Under the pieces are notes generated by a model, which did no database searches, was not told the origin of the DNA, and worked only from the letters and a program-made list of their open reading frames with translations. Below are positions 34,036-47,149 of a stretch of 64,000 nucleotides of DNA, one piece after another. The DNA is taken from assembly GCF_019457945.1 (NCBI RefSeq), contig NZ_JAHZSU010000001.1, positions 391,538 to 455,537 of the forward strand. Direction: 5' to 3'. The stretch's first letter is position 1. The number at the start of each line of letters is the position of its first letter. The DNA comes from Ornithinimicrobium laminariae. GTDB taxonomy: Bacteria > Actinomycetota > Actinomycetes > Actinomycetales > Dermatophilaceae. A program made the translations under genes and the position numbers.

Positions 34036-34083
34036 GTTGTCTCACGCGATCGCGCCCCTAGATGAGGCAGACCGCGATACGGA

Positions 34084-35634
34084 TCAGCTGGGCAGCAGTC
34101 GAGCCAAAATCAGCTCGCGCGCCTTAGCGGCATCTGCTTGACCCTTCATTTCCTTCATGACCTGACCAATCAGTGCGCCAGCCGCCTGCACCTTGCCCCC
34201 GCGAACCTTGTCGGCCATGTCGGTGTTAGCAGCGATGACCTTATCGACCGCGGCTTCGAGGGCTCCGTCGTCTTGGACTAGCTCGAGGCCACGCGCATCG
34301 GCCACCGCCGTCGGGCTACCTTCGCCGTTCAAGACGCCCTCCATGACTTGGCGAGCCATGGCATCGTTCAGTCGGCCATCACGGACCAGCCCATCCAGCT
34401 CTGCGATATCGGCCGGAGTCACACCCATTTCGGTGATGGCCACATCAGCCTTGTTGGCGCGGCGGGCGATCTCGCCACCCCACCACTTGCGGGCTGCGCT
34501 GGCTGAAGCACCAGCAGCAATTGTCTCCTCGATGGCTTCGATCGCGCCAGCGTTAATCACATCACGCATCTCAAGGTCTGAGTAGCCCCAATCAGCCTGC
34601 AGCCGCTTGCGGCGCTCAGCCGGAGGCTCGGGCAAGGTTGCCCGTAGTTCCTCGACCCAAGCCGCGTCGGGAGCCGCCGGGACCAAATCAGGCTCGGGGA
34701 AGTAGCGGTAGTCATCGGCATCAGACTTGGGGCGGCCCGCTGTGGTCACGCCCGTGTCTTCGTGCCAGTGACGAGTTTCCTGAGTGATCGAGCCACCGGC
34801 ATCCAACACTGCCGCGTGGCGCGTCATCTCATACCGCACGGCACGCTCGACCGAACGCAATGAGTTCACGTTCTTGGTCTCGGTGCGGGTGCCCAGCGGC
34901 ACAGCCAGTTGCTCCGCGCTGGTCGCGCCATCTCCAGCCTTGGGCCGCAGCGAAACGTTGGCGTCGCAACGCATCGAGCCCTGCTCCATCCGGACATCGG
35001 AGACGCCAAGCGCCTTCAACAGGTCGCGCAGCACGCTGACGTAGGCACGTGCAATCTCTGGTGCCCGCTCCCCCGCACCAGTCAATGGCTTGGTGACAAT
35101 CTCGATCAGTGGGATGCCGGCTCGGTTGTAGTCAACAAGCGAGTAGTCGGCGCCCTGGATACGTCCGGTGGATCCACCAACGTGCAGCGACTTGCCGGTG
35201 TCTTCTTCCATGTGCGCGCGCTCAATCTCCACGCGATAGGTTGTCCCGTCATCCAGGTCGACATCCAGATAGCCCTCAAAAGCGATGGGCTCGTCGTACT
35301 GGCTCGTTTGGAAGTTCTTGGGCATGTCCGGATAGAAGTAGTTCTTCCGGGCAAACCGGCACCACGAGGCAATCTCGCAGTTCAGTGCGAGGCCGATACG
35401 GATTGCGGACTCGACGCCCATCGCGTTGACGACCGGCAATGCGCCGGGCAGGCCAAGGCAGATCGGGCACACCTGGGTGTTGGGGTCGGCACCAAACTCG
35501 GTGGCACACCCACAGAACATCTTGGTGTTGGTGTTGAGCTCGACGTGGACCTCAAGACCCATGACCGGGTCAAACTTGGCCAACGTGTCATCGATGGACA
35601 GCACCGAATCAGCGGTATGCGTCTGTGCGCTCAT
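34084..35634 (-). CDS. gatB: Asp-tRNA(Asn)/Glu-tRNA(Gln) amidotransferase subunit B
   Basis: A 516-residue protein binding the misacylated tRNA and activating it by phosphorylation. Seen: [36 protein letters not shown] (zinc Cys), and the C-terminal YqeY-like helical tail ending in [14 protein letters not shown]. Overlaps gatA by four bases (ATGA). Last gene of gatCAB. Confidence 0.97.
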   Translation of the reverse strand: MSAQTHTADSVLSIDDTLAKFDPVMGLEVHVELNTNTKMFCGCATEFGADPNTQVCPICLGLPGALPVVNAMGVESAIRIGLALNCEIASWCRFARKNYFYPDMPKNFQTSQYDEPIAFEGYLDVDLDDGTTYRVEIERAHMEEDTGKSLHVGGSTGRIQGADYSLVDYNRAGIPLIEIVTKPLTGAGERAPEIARAYVSVLRDLLKALGVSDVRMEQGSMRCDANVSLRPKAGDGATSAEQLAVPLGTRTETKNVNSLRSVERAVRYEMTRHAAVLDAGGSITQETRHWHEDTGVTTAGRPKSDADDYRYFPEPDLVPAAPDAAWVEELRATLPEPPAERRKRLQADWGYSDLEMRDVINAGAIEAIEETIAAGASASAARKWWGGEIARRANKADVAITEMGVTPADIAELDGLVRDGRLNDAMARQVMEGVLNGEGSPTAVADARGLELVQDDGALEAAVDKVIAANTDMADKVRGGKVQAAGALIGQVMKEMKGQADAAKARELILARLLPS

Positions 35635-37172
35635 GCGCCGGCCTCCTGCTTGTCAAAGGGCTGGGCGAGGCAAAGGTGAGCTGCCTGATCCAGCATGGGC
35701 CCACCCCATTGCTCGGTCAGCGCCGCTTCCAGGGCTGCGCCCACGGCATACAGGCGCTGGTCTTGGGTGGCCGGAGCCAGGAACTGCAGACCGACCGGAA
35801 GGTTGTCTTCTGCGACACCAACGGGGATCGACATGCCAGGCACACCAGCCAGGTTGGCGGGGATCGTGGCGAGGTCACCGAGGTACATCGCCAATGGGTC
35901 ATCCAACTTTTCGCCCAGCTTGAATGCTGTCGTCGGCGTTGTGGGGCTGATCAGCACGTCAACCTGTTCAAACGCGGCTTCAAAGTCGCAGGCGATCAGG
36001 GTGCGGACCTTTTGTGCCTGACCGTAGTAGGCGTCGTAGTAGCCACTGGACAGGGCGTAGGTGCCCAAGATGATCCGGCGTTTGACTTCGTCACCGAAGC
36101 CAGCGGCGCGGCTGGCGGCCATGACCTGCTCAGCGCTGGGGCTCTCGACACCGTCCGGGCCGACCCGCAGGCCGTAGCGCATTGCGTCATAGCGAGCTAG
36201 GTTTGAGGAGGCTTCACTCGGCAGGACGAGGTAGTACGCGGCCATCGCTGAGGTGAAGTGCGGGCAGGAGACCTCAACGATCTCGGCGCCCAACTCAACG
36301 AGCTTGGCACGAGCCTCTTCGAAGCGAGCCAGCACACCAGGCTGGAAGCCTTCGCCGGAGATCTCCTTGACGACACCGATCTTCATGCCGGTGAGATCGC
36401 GGGTGCTTGAGGCCTCGACGACAGCGGGGACGGGAGCATCAAGGGATGTGGAGTCCATTTCGTCATGCCCGCCGAGCACCTCGTGCAGCAATGCCGTGTC
36501 CGTGACCGAGCGAGCGCAGGGACCGATCTGGTCGAGCGACGACGCCAACGCGATCACGCCATACCGCGACACGCCACCGTAGGTCGGCTTGGTGCCAACG
36601 GTCCCGGTGACGGCGGCAGGCTGACGGATCGAGCCGCCAGTATCGGAGCCGATCGCCAGCGGAGCCAAGTAGGCACCGACTGCCGCGGAGCTACCGCCAC
36701 CAGAGCCACCGGGTATCCGGTCAAGGTCCCACGGGTTGCGGGTCGGGCCAAAGGCCGAGTGCTCAGTGGAGGAGCCCATCGCAAACTCGTCCATGTTGGT
36801 CTTCCCCAAGATGGGCATTTTGGCCGACTTAAGTTTGGCGACGATCGTCGCGTCGTAGGGCGGCATCCACCCTTCGAGCATCTTGGAGCCAGCCGTCGTT
36901 GGCATACCGACGGTGCAGGCGATGTCCTTGACCGCCACAGGCACACCGGCCAAGCGCGGCAGGTCTTGGCCGGCCGCGCGGGCCTCGTCAACTTCGCGTG
37001 CTGTAGCCAGTGCACCCGCGTCATCGACGTAGAGGTAGGCGTTTAAGGCGGGGTTAAGGTCGGCGATGCGGTCCAGGTGGGCCTGCGTTAACTCCACCGA
37101 GGTGAAGTCACCCGCAACCAGTCCGTTCGCCATCTGGGCAGCGCTGAGAAGGCAAAGTTCGGTCTTAGTCAT
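35631..37172 (-). CDS. gatA: Asp-tRNA(Asn)/Glu-tRNA(Gln) amidotransferase subunit A
   Basis: A 513-residue amidase-signature protein that frees ammonia from glutamine. The Ser-cisSer-Lys triad is seen in [11 protein letters not shown] (Lys), the [11 protein letters not shown] loop and [15 protein letters not shown] at 37172 (MTKTELCLL) is the family start; frames extend upstream into gatC. Eight bases separate it from gatC. Confidence 0.97.
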   Translation of the reverse strand: MTKTELCLLSAAQMANGLVAGDFTSVELTQAHLDRIADLNPALNAYLYVDDAGALATAREVDEARAAGQDLPRLAGVPVAVKDIACTVGMPTTAGSKMLEGWMPPYDATIVAKLKSAKMPILGKTNMDEFAMGSSTEHSAFGPTRNPWDLDRIPGGSGGGSSAAVGAYLAPLAIGSDTGGSIRQPAAVTGTVGTKPTYGGVSRYGVIALASSLDQIGPCARSVTDTALLHEVLGGHDEMDSTSLDAPVPAVVEASSTRDLTGMKIGVVKEISGEGFQPGVLARFEEARAKLVELGAEIVEVSCPHFTSAMAAYYLVLPSEASSNLARYDAMRYGLRVGPDGVESPSAEQVMAASRAAGFGDEVKRRIILGTYALSSGYYDAYYGQAQKVRTLIACDFEAAFEQVDVLISPTTPTTAFKLGEKLDDPLAMYLGDLATIPANLAGVPGMSIPVGVAEDNLPVGLQFLAPATQDQRLYAVGAALEAALTEQWGGPMLDQAAHLCLAQPFDKQEAGA

Positions 37173-37179
37173 TGACGTC

Positions 37180-37476
37180 TCAGTCCTCATCCAGGATGCG
37201 GGGAACAGCAAAACGGTCTTCTTCGGAGGCAGGTGCGCCGGAGAGCGCTTCCTCAGCACTCAGGCACTCGCGGACCTCGTCGGGGCGGGTCACGTTGGTC
37301 AGCGGGAGCGGGTGCGACATCGGTGGGACATCGGCAGCCGCCACCTCGCTGATTTGACCAACCCACTCAACGATTTGGTCGAGTTGGCCAGCCATCGTGT
37401 CCAACTCGTCATCGTTGAGATGAATGCGGGCGAGCGTGGCTACGTGCGCGACATCGTCGCGGGACAGTCCAGACAT
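37180..37476 (-). CDS. gatC: Asp-tRNA(Asn)/Glu-tRNA(Gln) amidotransferase subunit C
   Basis: A 98-residue subunit that stabilises GatA on GatB. Seen: [20 protein letters not shown] at the N-terminus and the conserved [10 protein letters not shown] and LRED/VRECLS-type segment ([11 protein letters not shown]). First gene of the gat operon. Confidence 0.95.
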   Translation of the reverse strand: MSGLSRDDVAHVATLARIHLNDDELDTMAGQLDQIVEWVGQISEVAAADVPPMSHPLPLTNVTRPDEVRECLSAEEALSGAPASEEDRFAVPRILDED

Positions 37477-37498
37477 GCGCCCTAGTGTATGCGCCGTC

Positions 37499-37926
37499 TC
37501 AGGCGTTCAGTTTGTCCAGGACAACCTTAGGGTTGGGGTTGGTGACCGGGATGCCGTCCATAACGACGGTAGGCACAACCTCGTTGCCGTCATTGACGCT
37601 GCGGACGAATGCCGCTGCTTCCTTGTCTTCCCAAATGTTGATCCACTTGGCCTGGTCTGCTTGCTTGCCCAAGGTTGAGCGCAGTCGTGAGCAAAACCCA
37701 CACCCGGGGCGCCAGTAGACAACGACGGACTGATCAGACATTTGTTGAGCCTCTCGGTGGCTTGTCGTGTTGGTGATACCTGAAGGCCTGCGCAGTGGTG
37801 ACACCCACCAAGCTAAGCCAACCCCTAGAACACCGATGATGGCTGCATTAGTCCAATGTTCCGTAGCCACGGATGTATAGACGGCATACCCGCAGGCAGC
37901 CAGGATCAAAAGCCAGCTATAGCGGT

Positions 37927-37930
<4 letters not shown>
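37499..37930 (-). CDS. Membrane-anchored mycoredoxin/glutaredoxin-like protein
   Basis: A 143-residue fusion. Residues 1-45 hold two short hydrophobic segments (LLILAACGYAVYTSVA, AAIIGVLGVGLAWWVSPL). From about 64 a glutaredoxin domain follows with VVVYWRPGCGFCSRLR, a CGFC active site in the mycoredoxin context WRPGC, and the cis-Pro region VVPTVVMDG. Probably reduces mixed disulfides with mycothiol at the inner face of the membrane. ATGA overlap with the DinB-like gene. An internal ATG (MSDQSVVV) could yield the soluble domain alone. Confidence 0.85.
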
Positions 37931-40631
<2,701 letters not shown>

Positions 40632-41645
40632 TCAGCTATGGCTCGTCTCCAGCAGTGCAGTCGCCACCTCGATCGTGCGCGCAGTCGCCTCCCGCGCCTG
40701 GGCCGGTGTCACACCAGCGAGTCCGCAGGCCGGTGTGACGGTCACCCGTTGCAGGCTCGCCAGGCTAAGCCCGATTTCTTGCCAACGTCTGACCAAGGCG
40801 TCGTGAGACTGGGCGTAGTGAACAGGCGTTTGCGATGGCTGGAACAAGCCAGCGTAGAAATCAGTGCCGGCTTCGAAGGCCTCAGCCACGGAATCCCAAC
40901 CAGCCAACCCCAGCATGGACGTGTCCAGGGCCAATGCAGCAGCACCCGAATCTCGCATTACGCCGATGGGTGACCCGGACGCACAACTGTGGATTACTGT
41001 GCTGACTGCACCAGCCCCCTGCGCCTGCTTCACTACTCCAGCGAGAACGTGGGCTGCCGCCGCCGCGTCGGGCGCCGGGATGACGCTGTAGCCCGACTCG
41101 GTCCGCACTCGTCCGCGAACCACTGAGGCCAGACTGGGCTCATCAATTTGCAGGGTGATGCTCACCCCCGGAATGAGCCGCTGGACTCGTGCGATGTGTC
41201 CGGAGACTCCCTCGGCCAGCGAGTCTCCCAGGTCTCGGGTGGCGCCGAGATCACTCAAGACTCGATCTCCTAGTGGCAGCCAAACGTTGGCGGCCAGAGT
41301 CCACGGGCCAACCACCTGAAGTTTGAGCGCTCCGGAGTAGCCGTCATACGCCTCAGCTAGCTCATCAAGATCTTGCCGCCTGTAGGACAAGGCTCGTTCG
41401 GCATCTCTGCCGGGGTGATCCACCATCCGCCACCCCTGCGGCTGAACGTCAACCGGCAAATCCACCAGTATGTTGGCTGTTCGGCCAATCATGTCGGCGC
41501 CTGGGCCTCGGTCCGGCAACTCAGGCAGGTAGGGCAGTGCTTCAAGCCCTTCCTTGGCCGCGTCCAGGAACAAGTCACGCACCATCCGGATCGTGTTGCG
41601 CGAATCAACGCCGGGCCACGAGCCAATTCCACTAACAGCAACCAT
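40632..41645 (-). CDS. Cobalamin-independent methionine synthase C-terminal-domain-like protein
   Basis: A 337-residue UROD/MetE-like barrel: VSGIGSWPGVDSRNTIRMVR, LQVVGPWTLAANVW, SITLQIDEPSLASVV, and VTVTPACGLAGVTP near the end, with the zinc-type Cys/His/Glu set only partly visible. Equivalent to the short MetE-like gene adjoining ligA in mycobacteria (Rv3015c). Activity as a methionine synthase is unproven for this short form. ATG at 41645; upstream frame has no family similarity. Confidence 0.85.
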   Translation of the reverse strand: MVAVSGIGSWPGVDSRNTIRMVRDLFLDAAKEGLEALPYLPELPDRGPGADMIGRTANILVDLPVDVQPQGWRMVDHPGRDAERALSYRRQDLDELAEAYDGYSGALKLQVVGPWTLAANVWLPLGDRVLSDLGATRDLGDSLAEGVSGHIARVQRLIPGVSITLQIDEPSLASVVRGRVRTESGYSVIPAPDAAAAAHVLAGVVKQAQGAGAVSTVIHSCASGSPIGVMRDSGAAALALDTSMLGLAGWDSVAEAFEAGTDFYAGLFQPSQTPVHYAQSHDALVRRWQEIGLSLASLQRVTVTPACGLAGVTPAQAREATARTIEVATALLETSHS

Positions 41646-41765
41646 GGACCCAGTGTGCAGGTTGCTGCATCGATGCCCAATTGAGACCCCGGCCCCTACT
41701 CGTCTGGGCATCGGTATCGCTAACGTTGGGGAGTCTGTGTTGACCGTGCATTGAAAAGGTGTTGC

Positions 41766-42437
41766 ATGAAGCGCTTTGGAGTCTTGGCCATTTGCCTATC
41801 GTGGGGACTGGCGGGGTGCGTGGGAGGAGCCCCCGCAGCCGAGCAGCCCACGGATGTTCCCGCTGCTGCGCAGCCATCGAGCGATGAGCCCACCTCCGAG
41901 GCGCCTACCTCGGAGGAACCCACCGAGGAGCCAACGGAGGAACCGTCGAGCGAGGAGCCAACTTCTGCCGAGCCTGCGGGGGGCACCAGCGATCGCGGTC
42001 ACATCATGGTGAGCGCAGGGGACACTTTCGAAATCACCGGCGAAAGCGGCTCTGTCGTTGCCGAAGTCACCCTGACCGCTATCGAAACAGATCGGTCGTG
42101 CAACAGCGACTTTGATGACCCGCCCGAGAACGAACAGTTTCTCTTTTTGGACTTCGACGTGAAAACACTGACCTCGCTCGCGGACGAAGAGTTCTTCAAC
42201 GACTACAGCATCAACCCCTACGACCTCGTCGTGCTGGACAACGACGGCGTGCGGGCTAAAGACTCCCTAGGCAGCAGCTACTTCTGCCTAGACATTGACG
42301 ACTACTTGCCGACGGCTCTTGGCCCTGGAGAGAGCTCCTCAGGGACCGTTGTGCTGGACGTCCCGTACGAGTCGGGAATTGTTGTCTACGAGCCCTTCTT
42401 CGGCAACTCTAGTGAGAGCTTTGAGTTTGAGTTCTAG
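41766..42437 (+). CDS. Lipoprotein with DUF4352-like domain
   Basis: A 223-residue lipoprotein. Signal peptide MKRFGVLAICLSWGLAGC ends in a lipobox. An acidic Pro/Glu/Ser/Thr repeat linker (EPTSEAPTSEEPTEEPTEEP) follows, about 45 residues that would span the wall. An immunoglobulin-like beta domain (about 80-223) resembles DUF4352 telokin-type domains, with two Cys possibly in a disulfide. ATG at 41766 has AAAGGTG upstream. Its stop overlaps that of the convergent DM13 remnant. Confidence 0.75.
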   Translation: MKRFGVLAICLSWGLAGCVGGAPAAEQPTDVPAAAQPSSDEPTSEAPTSEEPTEEPTEEPSSEEPTSAEPAGGTSDRGHIMVSAGDTFEITGESGSVVAEVTLTAIETDRSCNSDFDDPPENEQFLFLDFDVKTLTSLADEEFFNDYSINPYDLVVLDNDGVRAKDSLGSSYFCLDIDDYLPTALGPGESSSGTVVLDVPYESGIVVYEPFFGNSSESFEFEF

Positions 42438-42783
42438 CACTTGATGCAAAAAGGGGCCATGTAGGCCCGGCAGTAGATGAGGATTGAGTTGTACTGGCCA
42501 AATTCTCGGTTGGGAGCAGGTAGGACTGCTCGCCACGTGCTCGGGGCATGATGCCAATCCGCACGCGCTGGGGTGGACTCTCTGCTCGGTCTCGGCTGCC
42601 GATGTCGGCGATGTTCTGACTGGTCACATAGACCTCTAGGTCAGGGCCATCGCCAGTCTGGAAATCGCTCTCCAAATTGAGCACGAGACCTTCACCGTCA
42701 ACGGCAATGTTCCAGCCGCCACGGACTGGGTAAGTCTTAATGACCCAACTGTTGCCTGATTGTTCGTGTGCCTTCAGATCCAT
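42434..42783 (-). pseudogene. DM13-domain gene with a one-base frameshift near its 3' end
   Basis: From ATG 42783 the frame gives a DM13-like domain: SGNSWVIKTYPVRGGWNIAV, LNLESDFQTGDGPDLEVYVT, RVRIGIMPRARGEQSYLLPT. After LLPT the open frame becomes nonsense, while the next frame reads EFGQYNSILIYCRAYMAPF and ends CIKC-stop, exactly the expected DM13 ending with its conserved Cys. One base (probably a C in the ACCGAG at about 42505-42510) is missing; restoring it gives 116 residues. DM13 domains are proposed to take part in electron transfer or redox. Either a decaying gene or a sequencing error. Confidence 0.82.
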
Positions 42784-42838
42784 GGGAGTTTCTTGCAGAT
42801 GCGGTGAGTGCGAAGTTTCTACCCGCACAATAGAAGAC

Positions 42839-43123
42839 ATGAGCGAGCGAGGTCCTACTCCACCTATCCCACCCCAGTTGCGCCCCTTCGTCGAAGAGGC
42901 GACGGGCATGCTGATTCAGATCCCGCGCCGAGAAGCAAAACGGGCCATCGCCCTCGACTGGATCACGGCTCACCTGCCAGCGGGTGCCACGCTTAACGAA
43001 AAGCGAATGAATGAGGCACTGGCGGCCGTTCACGACGACACTGCCGCCGTGCGGCGCTACCTCGTCGACTCAGGTCGTATCACCCGACCGGAGCCAGGTG
43101 TTTATTCGATACCGAACGGCTGA
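42839..43123 (+). CDS. DUF2087 domain protein
   Basis: A 94-residue protein matching DUF2087: IPRREAKRAIALDWITAHLP, LNEKRMNEALAAVHDDTAAV, RRYLVDSGRITRPEPGVYSI. The domain often occurs at the C-terminus of ArsR-type regulators or alone, and is thought to bind nucleic acids. ATG at 42839 has no strong ribosome-binding site. Divergent from the DM13 remnant. Confidence 0.8.
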   Translation: MSERGPTPPIPPQLRPFVEEATGMLIQIPRREAKRAIALDWITAHLPAGATLNEKRMNEALAAVHDDTAAVRRYLVDSGRITRPEPGVYSIPNG

Positions 43124-43154
43124 AACGTCGAGCGCCCAAGGCTGAGGGCAAGGT

Positions 43155-43660
43155 TTAGGTGAGCACCAAGACAACCCTGCCGCTGCCGCCATTGGTGGCT
43201 GGGGCACCTCCACTGCCTGCGTCAGCAAAGTCCGGATTTCCTAAGGTGCCAATGCTGGTTGCGCCACCGCCACCACCACCGGTGCGGTTCAACATATTCG
43301 CAGGCGAGGCTGACGCGTTCCCGCCAGCTCCGCCATCTTGGCCAGACCCAGCCGCGCCCAGTGGGCCTTCGCTGTCATTTCCAGATTGCGGAACCCCGCT
43401 GCAAGATTCGACCACGGCGTCTCGGCCCAGATGCGTCCTGGATCCGTTGCCCTTCAAACCCTTGGCCCCAACATCTCCGGCACGCCCGCCGAAGCCACCT
43501 TTCAACTGGCCAACCCTGGCTTAGTTCCCTTGCCAGGATTGCCACTAAAGATGCCCCCGCCACCGCTACCACCGGCCAATTCGTACGCGACCTCACACCC
43601 CGCGGGGATTTCAACATTCTGACCCTGAGTTGGAGAAAGGAACTCGAAACGGGTCCCTTG
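43155..43660 (-). pseudogene. Glycine-rich surface-protein remnant with a frameshift
   Basis: The minus strand reads, in one frame, TRFEFLSPTQGQNVEIPAGC, EVAYELAGGSGGGGIFSGNP and GKGTKPGLAS before a stop, and in the next frame LKGGFGGRAGDVGAKGLKGN through NGGSGRVVLVLT to the stop at 43155. Adding a T at the TT near 43506 joins them into one glycine-rich chain ending in the NGGSGRVVL motif common at the C-terminus of glycine-rich exported proteins. No start or signal peptide is seen upstream. I take it as a decayed 3' part. The 140 bases from here to mnmA show nothing. Confidence 0.65.
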
Positions 43661-43800
43661 GCTGCTTGGTCGGTGCCCGGGTCGCTTATGTGCACATTTC
43701 CCCTGATTGCAGCGGCTCAGACCACTACAACGATGCCACGATCACACCAGCTCAGCGACTTGTACGAAACAATCTTCGCCCTTGCGGGCAGGGGCGTTTC

Positions 43801-44904
43801 CTACTCTTTGATCCGATCGGTCGACGAAATAGTGGCCGACCCGATGACCCTGGTGTCGTCGTACAGCACGACCGACTGCCCGGGTGCGACACCACGGATC
43901 GACTCGCTCAGGTGGACGTGTAGGTCCTCGCCCTGCGCCCAAGCCTTCGCCCGGTATTGCTCTCCATGTGCACGCACTTGGGCCAGCACATCGACCTCAC
44001 CCTCGGGCGCAGGGCCGCACCAGCGAGCATGGTCACCAACGATGACATTTACACCAAGCAACTCGGCGGTGCCAATGGTGACCGTGTTGGTTTTAGTGTC
44101 GGTGCCCACGACATATCGCTTTGAGCCATCATCGGCAGGGACCTTGAGCCCTAATCCACGCCGCTGACCGACGGTGTAGCCGTAGGCACCCTGGTGCTCG
44201 CCCCAGACCTTGCCTTCGGTGTCGACGATGTCACCGGCCTGCTCGCCAAGCCTCTTGGCTAGCCATGCCCGGGTGTCGCCATCGGGGATAAAGCAAATGT
44301 CGTGGCTGTCGGGCTTTTTGGCGACTGAAAATCCCCGCTCGGCAGCCTCTTTGCGGATCTCTGGCTTCGTGGTGTCACCAAGCGGGAAGAAACTTCTCGC
44401 TAGTTGATCCGAGTCAAGCACACCCAGCACATACGACTGATCCTTCGCGTCGTCGACGGCGCGGTGCAATTCGCGGCGCACGCCACCATCAGCCTGCCCA
44501 TCCGGGACCTCGACGATCTGCGCGTAGTGGCCGGTGGCGACGGCGTCGAATCCCAGAGCAAGAGCCTTGTCCAAGAGCGCAGCAAACTTAATCTTCTCGT
44601 TGCAGCGCAAGCACGGGTTCGGTGTGCGGCCAGCCTCATATTCGGCGATGAAGTCTTCCATCACGTCCTGCTTAAAGCGCTCGGCCATATCCCAGACATA
44701 AAAGGGAATGCCCAATTTGTCGGCGACGCGCCGGGCGTCGCCTGCGTCCTCGATGGTGCAGCATCCGCGAGCGCTTTCGCGCAGGGTGGCCGCCGACTGG
44801 GAGAGGGCCAAGTGGACGCCGACGACCTCGTGACCCATCTCGAGCATGCGGGACGCAGCAACAGCTGAGTCCACTCCACCACTCATTGCTGCCACGACTC
44901 GCAT
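43801..44904 (-). CDS. mnmA: tRNA 2-thiouridine(34) synthase
   Basis: A 367-residue enzyme thiolating U34 of Lys, Glu and Gln tRNAs. Seen: the PP-loop [13 protein letters not shown], catalytic Cys in [12 protein letters not shown] and the second Cys in [15 protein letters not shown] at 44904 follows GAGGAG. The cysteine desulfurase gene 24 bases upstream supplies the sulfur. Confidence 0.97.
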   Translation of the reverse strand: MRVVAAMSGGVDSAVAASRMLEMGHEVVGVHLALSQSAATLRESARGCCTIEDAGDARRVADKLGIPFYVWDMAERFKQDVMEDFIAEYEAGRTPNPCLRCNEKIKFAALLDKALALGFDAVATGHYAQIVEVPDGQADGGVRRELHRAVDDAKDQSYVLGVLDSDQLARSFFPLGDTTKPEIRKEAAERGFSVAKKPDSHDICFIPDGDTRAWLAKRLGEQAGDIVDTEGKVWGEHQGAYGYTVGQRRGLGLKVPADDGSKRYVVGTDTKTNTVTIGTAELLGVNVIVGDHARWCGPAPEGEVDVLAQVRAHGEQYRAKAWAQGEDLHVHLSESIRGVAPGQSVVLYDDTRVIGSATISSTDRIKE

Positions 44905-44928
44905 TAACCTACTCCTCAATCTCAAAAA

Positions 44929-46128
44929 CTAGTTGCGCCCGGTCGACACCTGATGGGCGCGACGGGCTCGTTCGGTGGCCGCAGGCAAAGCAGCCAACAG
45001 TGCCTCAACGTCAGACATGGTCGAGGTATGCCCCAGGGTCAGCCGCAGGGCTCCGCGAGCATCCGCTTCGGGCACGCCCATGGCCAACAACACGTGGCTG
45101 GGTTGTGGCACCCCGGCCTGGCATGCCGAGCCGGTTGAGCACTCGACTCCTGCAGCGTCCAGCAGATACAAAAGCGAATCGCCCTCACAGCCGGGCACTC
45201 TCAGGTGAGCGTTGCCAGCAAGGCGGCGGGTAACGTCCCCGGGATGCCAATAACCACTGACTTCTATCGTGCTGTCCTGGCGTTGGGCGCCGACGATCAA
45301 AGCGTCGCGTAACTGCGCCAGTTCTTGAGCGTGAGCCTCTTGTCGCTGGGTGACATGCCGCACGGCCGCCGCCAGACCAGCGATCCCGGGGACGTCAAGG
45401 GTGCCTGAGCGAATCTGTCGCTCCTGGCCGCCACCATGTGTGAGGGGAACCGGTGATTGATCTCGTGCGGCAATCAGCAGGCCAATCCCCAGCGGGCCGC
45501 CGATCTTGTGACCGGTCATCGTGACCAAGTCGGGTCGCACCTGGGCGAGCCCCAAGTCCACTTGGCCCAGGGCCTGCACTGCGTCGGTATGGAACGGGAT
45601 GCCAGCCTCACGAGCGATAGCCGCCAATTCAGCGACTGGCTGGATGGTGCCAACCTCGTTATTGGCCCACATCACCGAGATGAGCGCGACTTCGGCTGCT
45701 CGACCCTCCAGTGCCACGCGCAATTCCGAGGGCTGAATCACACCCTCTGAGTCCGGCTCCAACCACGTGATGTCGGCTTGTCCGGAAGTAACGAGGTATT
45801 CGACAGCATCGAGGACTGCGTGGTGCTCAATGCTGCTGACGAGCAGTCGGCGACGTCGTGGGTCTGACTGCAGGGCCTTCCACAGCGTGCCCTTAATAGC
45901 GGCGTTGTCGGACTCCGTTCCGCCACTGGTGAAGAGCACTTCGGAGGGTCGGATGCCGAGGTCATCAGCGATGCATTCACGAGACTCTTCGACAACCCGG
46001 CGGGCAGAACGCCCAGCCGTGTGTAGCGAACTGGCGTTGCCCACGCGCATCATTTGCGCAGACATGACCTCAATCACCTCAGGCAGGACCGGAGATGTTG
46101 CGGCGTGATCTAGATAGGAGCGGGACAC
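44929..46128 (-). CDS. Cysteine desulfurase (NifS/IscS family)
   Basis: A 399-residue PLP enzyme passing sulfur from cysteine, here most likely to MnmA. Seen: YLDHAATSPVLPEV, FTSGGTESDNAAIKG, PLP Lys in TMTGHKIGGPLG, and active Cys in ECSTGSACQAG. Same operon as mnmA. Confidence 0.95.
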   Translation of the reverse strand: MSRSYLDHAATSPVLPEVIEVMSAQMMRVGNASSLHTAGRSARRVVEESRECIADDLGIRPSEVLFTSGGTESDNAAIKGTLWKALQSDPRRRRLLVSSIEHHAVLDAVEYLVTSGQADITWLEPDSEGVIQPSELRVALEGRAAEVALISVMWANNEVGTIQPVAELAAIAREAGIPFHTDAVQALGQVDLGLAQVRPDLVTMTGHKIGGPLGIGLLIAARDQSPVPLTHGGGQERQIRSGTLDVPGIAGLAAAVRHVTQRQEAHAQELAQLRDALIVGAQRQDSTIEVSGYWHPGDVTRRLAGNAHLRVPGCEGDSLLYLLDAAGVECSTGSACQAGVPQPSHVLLAMGVPEADARGALRLTLGHTSTMSDVEALLAALPAATERARRAHQVSTGRN

Positions 46129-46169
46129 GTGTCCATCATCCCATCCGTGGGCAACTGCCAGTGCGTTGC

Positions 46170-47120
46170 TTAACTCTCGTTGATTTTGGCGGTCGCCGCC
46201 GGCAAGACAGTGAACAGGTCACCGACCACGCCGAAGTCGACCATCTCAAAGATCGGGGCTTCTTCGTCCTTGTTGATCGCAACAATCGCCTTGGACGTTT
46301 GCATGCCGGCACGGTGCTGGATTGCACCGGAAATGCCAGCAGCTACGTACAACTGGGGCGACACCGAAACACCGGTCTGCCCAACCTGGCTTGAGTGCGG
46401 ATACCACCCAGCATCGACAGCGGCACGCGAAGCGCCGACAGCAGCGCCAAGGGCGTCAGCGAAGCCTTCCACCGGGCCAAAGTCACCGCCAGTTCCGCGT
46501 CCGCCCGAAACCACAATGGCGGCTTCGGTCAGCGAGGGCCGACCGCTGGCTGCCTTGGGCTCAGTGCTCACGATGCTGGAAGCCTTCGCCGCGTCAGAAA
46601 CGCTAACCTCGACCGTTTCTTCGGTCGGAGTGGCGGCAGACTCCAGCGGGGCGATGGAGTTGGGCTTGACCGTGATGATGGGCGCACCCTTCACGATCTT
46701 GGCGGTCACTGTGTAGTTGCCAGCAAACACGGACTGCTTGCTTTGAATGCCGCCGTCGACAGGCTCAATGTCGATGGCGTCGGTGACGACACCAGCCGAG
46801 GTCTTGATTGCCAACCGACCGGCAATTTCCTTGCCGGTGGTCGTCGAAGGCAGCAACACGGCAGCCGGGCTCACCTTTTCGCACAGACTAGCCAGGACTT
46901 CAGCCGTCGGTGCGACGAGGTAATCCGTGACGTCGCTGGAGTCGACAACATAAATCTTGGTGGCGCCATAGGCGGCCAACGTTTCCCGGGCTGCGTCCAA
47001 GCCAGCTCCGACAAACACGGCAGCAGGCTCACCCAGGCGGGCTGCGGCGGTCAACATTTCACTGGTCGTCTTGCGGACGGCTCCATCAACGTGGTCGACC
47101 AAAACGAGAACTTCAGACAT
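46170..47120 (-). CDS. etfA: Electron transfer flavoprotein alpha subunit
   Basis: A 316-residue FAD-binding subunit that moves electrons from acyl-CoA dehydrogenases to the quinone pool. The C-terminal FAD motif is clear: VSGGRGTGG, VGQTGVSVSPQLYVAAGISG, and HRAGMQTSKAIVAINKDEEA. ATG at 47120 (MSEVLVLVDH) is preferred to two codons earlier. Follows etfB by 29 bases. Confidence 0.96.
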   Translation of the reverse strand: MSEVLVLVDHVDGAVRKTTSEMLTAAARLGEPAAVFVGAGLDAARETLAAYGATKIYVVDSSDVTDYLVAPTAEVLASLCEKVSPAAVLLPSTTTGKEIAGRLAIKTSAGVVTDAIDIEPVDGGIQSKQSVFAGNYTVTAKIVKGAPIITVKPNSIAPLESAATPTEETVEVSVSDAAKASSIVSTEPKAASGRPSLTEAAIVVSGGRGTGGDFGPVEGFADALGAAVGASRAAVDAGWYPHSSQVGQTGVSVSPQLYVAAGISGAIQHRAGMQTSKAIVAINKDEEAPIFEMVDFGVVGDLFTVLPAATAKINES

Positions 47121-47149
47121 CAACATGCTCCTTTGCGCGAGATGGTCGA

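Noticed and set aside
43630..43923. Rightward frame of 97 codons upstream of mnmA's 3' end
   Set aside because: It overlaps the mnmA coding end on the other strand and shows no known motif; more likely chance.
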